64,000 nucleotides of DNA, taken from positions 186,001 to 250,000 of the forward strand of contig NZ_JAPEPX010000001.1 in the NCBI RefSeq assembly GCF_026339935.1. Reading direction: 5' to 3'. The translations under genes and the position numbers were made by a program. Of the stretch, positions 59,768 to 64,000 are shown piece by piece. Position 1 is the first letter of the stretch; each line of letters starts with the position of its first letter. A model generated the notes under the pieces. It made no database searches and was not told where the DNA came from. It saw only the letters and a program-made list of their open reading frames with translations. This DNA is from Streptomyces sp. NBC_01551 (lineage in GTDB: Bacteria > Actinomycetota > Actinomycetes > Streptomycetales > Streptomycetaceae).

Positions 59768-62700
59768 ATGCAACGACGGCCCCTCGCACTGGTACTCGAC
59801 GTCCTCCTGATGTTGCTGGGAGCCCTCCTCGGGATCGCCACCAACTACGCGACGAGCGTGGAGGGCGAGGTGCCGCTGCCGCTGCGCGTGCTGCGCCAGT
59901 GGTCGATCCCCCTGGTCGGGCTGACGCTCCTCGCCCTGGCCGTCGGCCAGTTGTGGCTGCGCTGGCTGGAGCGGCGCCCGCTGCCCGCGCCCCCGACGTG
60001 GACGGCCGGGCAGCCCCCGTACCCGGGCCTGGAGGCGTTCGGGGAGCAGGACGCGGCCGTGTTCTTCGGCCGCGAGCGGGAGACCGCGGAGCTGGTGGCG
60101 CGGCTGCACCCGCCGGTGCCGGCCCAGGCCCGGCGGTTCGTGACCGTGGTCGGCCCCTCCGGTTCGGGCAAGTCCTCCCTGGTGCGGGCCGGGTTGCTGC
60201 CCGCCCTGACCGCCCGGCGCTCCCGGTGGAACGCGGGAGGGGCGTTCACCCCCGGGACCGACCCGGTCGGCGCGCTCCGGCAGGCCTTCGCCGAGGCCGG
60301 ACACGCGCGCCCGCTCGCGCTGGTGGTGGACCAGCTGGAGGAGCTGCTGACGCTGTCGGGGCCCCGGGAGCGGACGGCGTTCGCCGAGGAGGTACGGGAA
60401 CTGCTGCGCCGGGAGCCGAAGGTGTGGCTGATCGGCACGCTGCGGTCGGACTTCCTGACCGGCTTCCTGGAGGCCGACCTCGCCGCCCTCGCCCGCGAAC
60501 CGGTGGTGATCGGGCCGCTCGGCCGGGACGCCCTGCACGAGGTGGTGGCCCGGCCCGCCGCCGCGGCCGGGGTCGGGTTCGAACCGGGCCTGGTCTCCCG
60601 GATCGTCGACGACTGCGGCGGTGGCGACGCCCTGCCGCTGCTCGCGTACACCCTCCAGGAGCTGTACGGACGCGCCGGCGGCGCGGGGTCCACGATCACG
60701 CACGCCCACTACGGGGAGGTCGGCGGGGTCGCGGGGGCGCTGGTCGGGCAAGCCGACCGGATCCACGCGGCGCTCCTGGGGCCGGGCCCCCGGACGGACG
60801 CCGACCCGGTCGTGGCGATGCTGCTGCGGATGGTCACCGTGGAGCGCGACGAGCCGACGCGGCGGCGGGTGGCCCGGGAGGAACTGGGGCCCGCCGAGCG
60901 GGAGATGGCCGACGCGTTCGTCGCCGGTCGGCTGCTCACCTCCGACGCCGGGATGCTCGACGTCGCGCACGAGGCGCTGCTGCGGCAGTGGCGGCCGCTG
61001 CGGTTGGCGGTGGCGGACCGGCTCGACCAGCTGCGCCGCCGGGCCGAGTTGGAGCGCTGGGCTCAGGAGTGGGAGTTCGCGGGCCGCGCGGAGGCGTACC
61101 TGCTGACCGGCGAGCGCCTCCAGGCGGCCCTGGCGTGGCCGGCGGCGGCAGGCCCGGCGCTGTCCGCGCTCGCGGCGGAGTTCGCCCGGGCCTCCGCCCG
61201 GTCCGACGGCGACGCAAGGGCCCGCACGGCGGACGCGGTGGCGGCGCGGGTGCTGGAGAACGTCGAGCGGGAGCCGGAGACCGCGATCGGCATCGCGCAC
61301 GCGGCGGTCACCGAGTACGCCCCGACACCGGCCGCCGTCCAGGCCCTGCGCTCGGCGGTCGACGCCTCCCGGCTGCGCGCCGTCCACCACGACTTCGACC
61401 GCCCCGTGACGGACGCCGCCTGGTCCCCCGACGGAAGCCGCCTCGCGGCATGCTCGGGCGACGGACGCATCCGCGTGTGGTCGCAGGCGGGCCTGCAAGC
61501 CCGGCCGGTCCCCGACGCCGCACCCGGACCCGCACCTGCTCCCGGGTCCGGGTCCGCGGCGGGGCCCGTCGAGATCCGGGTCCCGGGGGACTGGCCGCGG
61601 GCCGTCGCCTGGTCCCCCGACGGGAGCCGGCTTGCGTGCGTGACGCGCGACGCCCACCTCACGCTCTGGTCCACCACCACCTGGCGGCCGCTCAACACCG
61701 TGAGCCAGCCCGACATGCGCGGCGGGGGCGGCGGCGCCGGTCTCGCCGTCGTGGCGTTCTCCCCGGACGGCCGCCTCCTCGTCACGGGCGGCGCCGGCCC
61801 GCTGCGGCTCTGGCACACCGACAGCCTCACCCTGGCCGGGACCCTCGTCGGCCACGCCCGCATGCTCTGGAACGCCGTCTGGTCCCCCGACGGAACGCTG
61901 CTGGCCGCCTCCGGCAAGGACCGCCGGGTCCGGATCTGGCGGGTGGCGGACGGCCGGGTGGTCCGCGTACTGCGGCACCAGGACACCGTCGCCGCGCTGG
62001 CCTGGTCCCCGGACGGCACCCGGCTGGCCTCCGGATCGTCGGACCGGACGGCCGTGCTCTGGGACCCGTACACCGGCGAGAACCTGCGCACGCTGCGCAG
62101 CATGGACGGCATCAACTGCCTGGCCTGGTCTCCGGACGGCACCCGGCTCGCCGCCGGGGACCAGGACCGGGGCGCCCGGATCTGGGACCTGGACGCGCCC
62201 GACCCGGAGGACGCCGCCGCCGTCTGGCTGGCCGGGCACACCGACACCCTGTACGCCGTGGCCTGGTCCCCCGACGGGACCCGGCTCGCGACGGCCTCCC
62301 GGGACCGGACCGTCGCCGTGTGGGACGCGGGCGCCCCGCGCGCGGTGCTGCGCGGGCACACCGAATCCGTGTGGCAGACCGCCTGGTCTCCGGACGGCAC
62401 CCGGCTCGCGAGCGCCTCGCAGGACGGCACCGTACGGCTGTGGGACCCGGCCGACGGGACGCCCGCCGGAGTCCTGCCCACCGGGCAGTGCGGGGACCTG
62501 GCCTGGTCCCCCGACGGCACGCGGATCGCCGTGGGGCGCCGCGACGGCACCGCGGCCGTCTTCGGCCCGGACGGTACGGAGCACGCCGCCTTCCACGGGC
62601 ACGGCGAGGAGCTGTCGGCGGTGTGCTGGTCCCCGGACGGCACCCGGATCGCGACCACCTCGCGCGACAGCACCGTACGGATCTGGGACGCGGCCGAAGC

Positions 62701-63349
62701 CCGGGCGCCGCGGGTCCTTTCGGGGCACGCCGACTGGGTGACGGGGGCTGCCTGGTCCCCGGGCGGGGCGTGGCTGGCGACCTGCGGAACCGACCGTACG
62801 GTCATCGTCTGGGACACCGAGACCGGGCGGGCCGTCGCCACCCTGCGGGGCCACACCGACCACGTGTGGAAGGTCGCCTGGTCCCCGGACGGCACCCGGC
62901 TGGCCACCGGATCACGGGACCGGACCCTGCGCGTGTGGGAGTTCCCCGGGACGAGCGGAACACCCGGGACACCGGGGGCGGCCGACGCGGTCGACGCGGT
63001 CGACGCGGCCGTCGTGCTGTCGGGGCACGACGAGCGGATCCAGGACCTCGCCTGGTCCCCCGACGGAACGCGGCTCGCGTCCGTCTCCCGGGACCGGACG
63101 GTGCGGCTGTGGGACCCCGTGCACGGTACGGCCGTCTCCGTCCTCGGCGTGCACGCCGACTGGGTCAACGGGCTGTGCTGGTCCCCGGACGGCACCCGGA
63201 TCGCCACCGCCTCGCGCGACCGGACCGTACGGCTGTGGACCCCGGCCGGCGCGGACGCGGAGCCGCTGCTGCGGCTGGCCGCCGCCCGGATCCTCCATCC
63301 GCCGACCCCGGAGGAGCGGCGGGCCTATCAACTGCCCGCGCCGTCCTGA
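59768..63349 (+). CDS. Membrane-anchored STAND-type NTPase with 14 WD40 repeats
   Basis: A 1193-residue protein. Two membrane helices lie in residues 8-25 and 46-65. The nSTAND1-like ATPase follows: YPGLEAFGEQDAAVFFGRE near residue 85, Walker A VVGPSGSGKSSLVRAG near residue 130, and a Walker B-like segment LALVVDQLEELLTLSG near residue 185. After about residue 535, 14 copies of the block W-S-P-D-G (for example AVAWSPDGTR and DLAWSPDGTR) give two seven-bladed propellers. Such NTPases are signal-transducing, and several STAND proteins are involved in antiviral defence or cell death. No effector domain is visible, so its job is open. Very high repeat identity suggests recent blade duplication. 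Confidence 0.88.
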   Translation: MQRRPLALVLDVLLMLLGALLGIATNYATSVEGEVPLPLRVLRQWSIPLVGLTLLALAVGQLWLRWLERRPLPAPPTWTAGQPPYPGLEAFGEQDAAVFFGRERETAELVARLHPPVPAQARRFVTVVGPSGSGKSSLVRAGLLPALTARRSRWNAGGAFTPGTDPVGALRQAFAEAGHARPLALVVDQLEELLTLSGPRERTAFAEEVRELLRREPKVWLIGTLRSDFLTGFLEADLAALAREPVVIGPLGRDALHEVVARPAAAAGVGFEPGLVSRIVDDCGGGDALPLLAYTLQELYGRAGGAGSTITHAHYGEVGGVAGALVGQADRIHAALLGPGPRTDADPVVAMLLRMVTVERDEPTRRRVAREELGPAEREMADAFVAGRLLTSDAGMLDVAHEALLRQWRPLRLAVADRLDQLRRRAELERWAQEWEFAGRAEAYLLTGERLQAALAWPAAAGPALSALAAEFARASARSDGDARARTADAVAARVLENVEREPETAIGIAHAAVTEYAPTPAAVQALRSAVDASRLRAVHHDFDRPVTDAAWSPDGSRLAACSGDGRIRVWSQAGLQARPVPDAAPGPAPAPGSGSAAGPVEIRVPGDWPRAVAWSPDGSRLACVTRDAHLTLWSTTTWRPLNTVSQPDMRGGGGGAGLAVVAFSPDGRLLVTGGAGPLRLWHTDSLTLAGTLVGHARMLWNAVWSPDGTLLAASGKDRRVRIWRVADGRVVRVLRHQDTVAALAWSPDGTRLASGSSDRTAVLWDPYTGENLRTLRSMDGINCLAWSPDGTRLAAGDQDRGARIWDLDAPDPEDAAAVWLAGHTDTLYAVAWSPDGTRLATASRDRTVAVWDAGAPRAVLRGHTESVWQTAWSPDGTRLASASQDGTVRLWDPADGTPAGVLPTGQCGDLAWSPDGTRIAVGRRDGTAAVFGPDGTEHAAFHGHGEELSAVCWSPDGTRIATTSRDSTVRIWDAAEARAPRVLSGHADWVTGAAWSPGGAWLATCGTDRTVIVWDTETGRAVATLRGHTDHVWKVAWSPDGTRLATGSRDRTLRVWEFPGTSGTPGTPGAADAVDAVDAAVVLSGHDERIQDLAWSPDGTRLASVSRDRTVRLWDPVHGTAVSVLGVHADWVNGLCWSPDGTRIATASRDRTVRLWTPAGADAEPLLRLAAARILHPPTPEERRAYQLPAPS

Positions 63350-64000
63350 GGCCCCTCCAGTTCACGCAGCCGGCGCTCGGCGGCCGTCGCTGCCCGGGCG
63401 GCCCGGCGCGCCGCCTCCCGCGCCGCGCGGTGGCGTTCCCCGGCCTCGGTCGCGGCGGCGTGCGCCAGGTCCCGGGCGGCGTCCGCGGCGGCGGCGTCGG
63501 CCTTGGCCCGGTCACGGGCCTCCTCGGCCAGGCGCCGCTCCTCCTCCCGGGCGGCGGCCTCCCGCGCAGCTTCCCGGGCGGCGGCGCGGGCCGCCTGAAG
63601 ACGCGCGTCACGCGGCCCGGGCGCGGCCTCCGGCGCAGGCTCGGACGCAGGCCCGGACTCCGGCTCGGGCCCGGACTCCGGCTCGGGCCCCGGCGTATGC
63701 CCGGGCTCCGACCCCGGCGCAGGCCCCGGCTTCCGCTGCCCTGAAGGCCGCTCCGAATCCCGTACCGCCTGCCGCCCCGGAGGCCTTGCGGAGGCCACCG
63801 CCCCCGGGTCCACCGCCGGGAACTCCGCCACCAGCGCCGGGGCCTTCGCCAGCCGCCCGGAAGCCCACTCCGCGGCGACCTCCGGATCGGCGAGGACGGC
63901 GTGCAGGATCTGCTCGACCTCCCGCACCACCGCCTCCGAAACCGGCGTCCCCGCCTCCCCCGTCAGCCGCCCGGCCTCCCGGGCGAGCGCCCCGATCACC
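63328..64000 (-). CDS. Hypothetical coiled-coil protein, cut by the window edge
   Basis: At least 223 residues visible; a methionine codon lies at 63999 but the gene may start beyond the window. N-terminal half: PVSEAVVREVEQILHAVLAD then a Pro/Gly/Glu-rich linker with PEPESG repeats. C-terminal half: Ala/Arg/Glu-rich heptads (AREEERRLAEEARDRAKADA) typical of a coiled coil. It overlaps the 3' end of the WD40 gene by 22 nt. I do not recognise the family. Confidence 0.65.
   Translation of the reverse strand, partial: VIGALAREAGRLTGEAGTPVSEAVVREVEQILHAVLADPEVAAEWASGRLAKAPALVAEFPAVDPGAVASARPPGRQAVRDSERPSGQRKPGPAPGSEPGHTPGPEPESGPEPESGPASEPAPEAAPGPRDARLQAARAAAREAAREAAAREEERRLAEEARDRAKADAAAADAARDLAHAAATEAGERHRAAREAARRAARAATAAERRLRELEGPQDGAGS

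Overview
The window reads as a Streptomyces (or close relative) chromosome. GC is very high, third positions are G/C-rich, GTG starts and ATGA/GTGA stop-start overlaps are common, and several families typical of streptomycetes are present: a conservon (cvn) operon, a LAL-type LuxR regulator, an ECF sigma/anti-sigma pair, PaaX, LacI and GntR regulators, and secreted esterases. I see no insertion sequence, prophage, CRISPR array, rRNA or ordinary tRNA.

Layout. 1-2.7 kb: C-terminally cut LAL regulator. 2.9-7.0 kb: secreted subtilase with a P-domain, a DUF1838 protein and a DUF1996 secreted protein. 7.0-8.4 kb: a SigL-like ECF sigma factor and its zinc anti-sigma factor behind a promoter matching the mycobacterial SigL consensus. 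8.48-9.47 kb: a structured RNA with a tRNA-like, circularly permuted domain (bacterial Y RNA / YrlA type), just downstream of a DUF7873 gene. 9.5-13.7 kb: a complete five-gene conservon (sensor-like ATPase, roadblock, DUF742, GTPase, P450). 14.0-16.4 kb: two tandem ATP-grasp enzymes and a MepB-like protein. 16.4-19.2 kb: membrane protein, DMT transporter, zinc alcohol dehydrogenase.

19.3-33.3 kb is a catabolic island on the minus strand. A CoA ligase fused to a hotdog thioesterase, a two-domain FAD/FMN salicylyl-CoA 5-hydroxylase type enzyme, a nitrilase, gentisate 1,2-dioxygenase, a fumarylacetoacetate-hydrolase family enzyme, maleate isomerase and a PaaX regulator form one operon. The likely route is salicylate to salicylyl-CoA to gentisyl-CoA to gentisate to maleylpyruvate, then maleate plus pyruvate, then fumarate. 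A second unit encodes an iron-sulfur/molybdopterin hydroxylase, its FAD subunit and a two-domain ABM membrane protein. The ligase promoter and the promoter of a carboxylesterase at 37-38.6 kb share the same spaced element (CGCGATAT, 5 nt, then a -35), which resembles the PaaX operator, so the esterase probably belongs to the same regulon and may supply salicylate from esters.

33.4-46.3 kb holds hydrolases and regulators: an HATPase-type anti-sigma-like protein, an alpha/beta hydrolase, two PAP2 proteins (one with both catalytic histidines changed to Gln), a LacI regulator with matching palindromes at three promoters, an MFS transporter, a secreted SurE-like protein, a secreted carboxylesterase, a DUF2330 membrane protein and an unknown protein. 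46.4-52.1 kb: an ABC importer (binding protein, two permeases, ATPase) with a HAD phosphatase and a divergent GntR/UTRA regulator. 52.1-64 kb: NAD-dependent epimerase-like protein, a leucine-rich-repeat-variant protein, a two-component system with an FtsX-type ABC exporter, a membrane STAND-type NTPase with 14 WD40 repeats, and a partial coiled-coil protein at the right edge.
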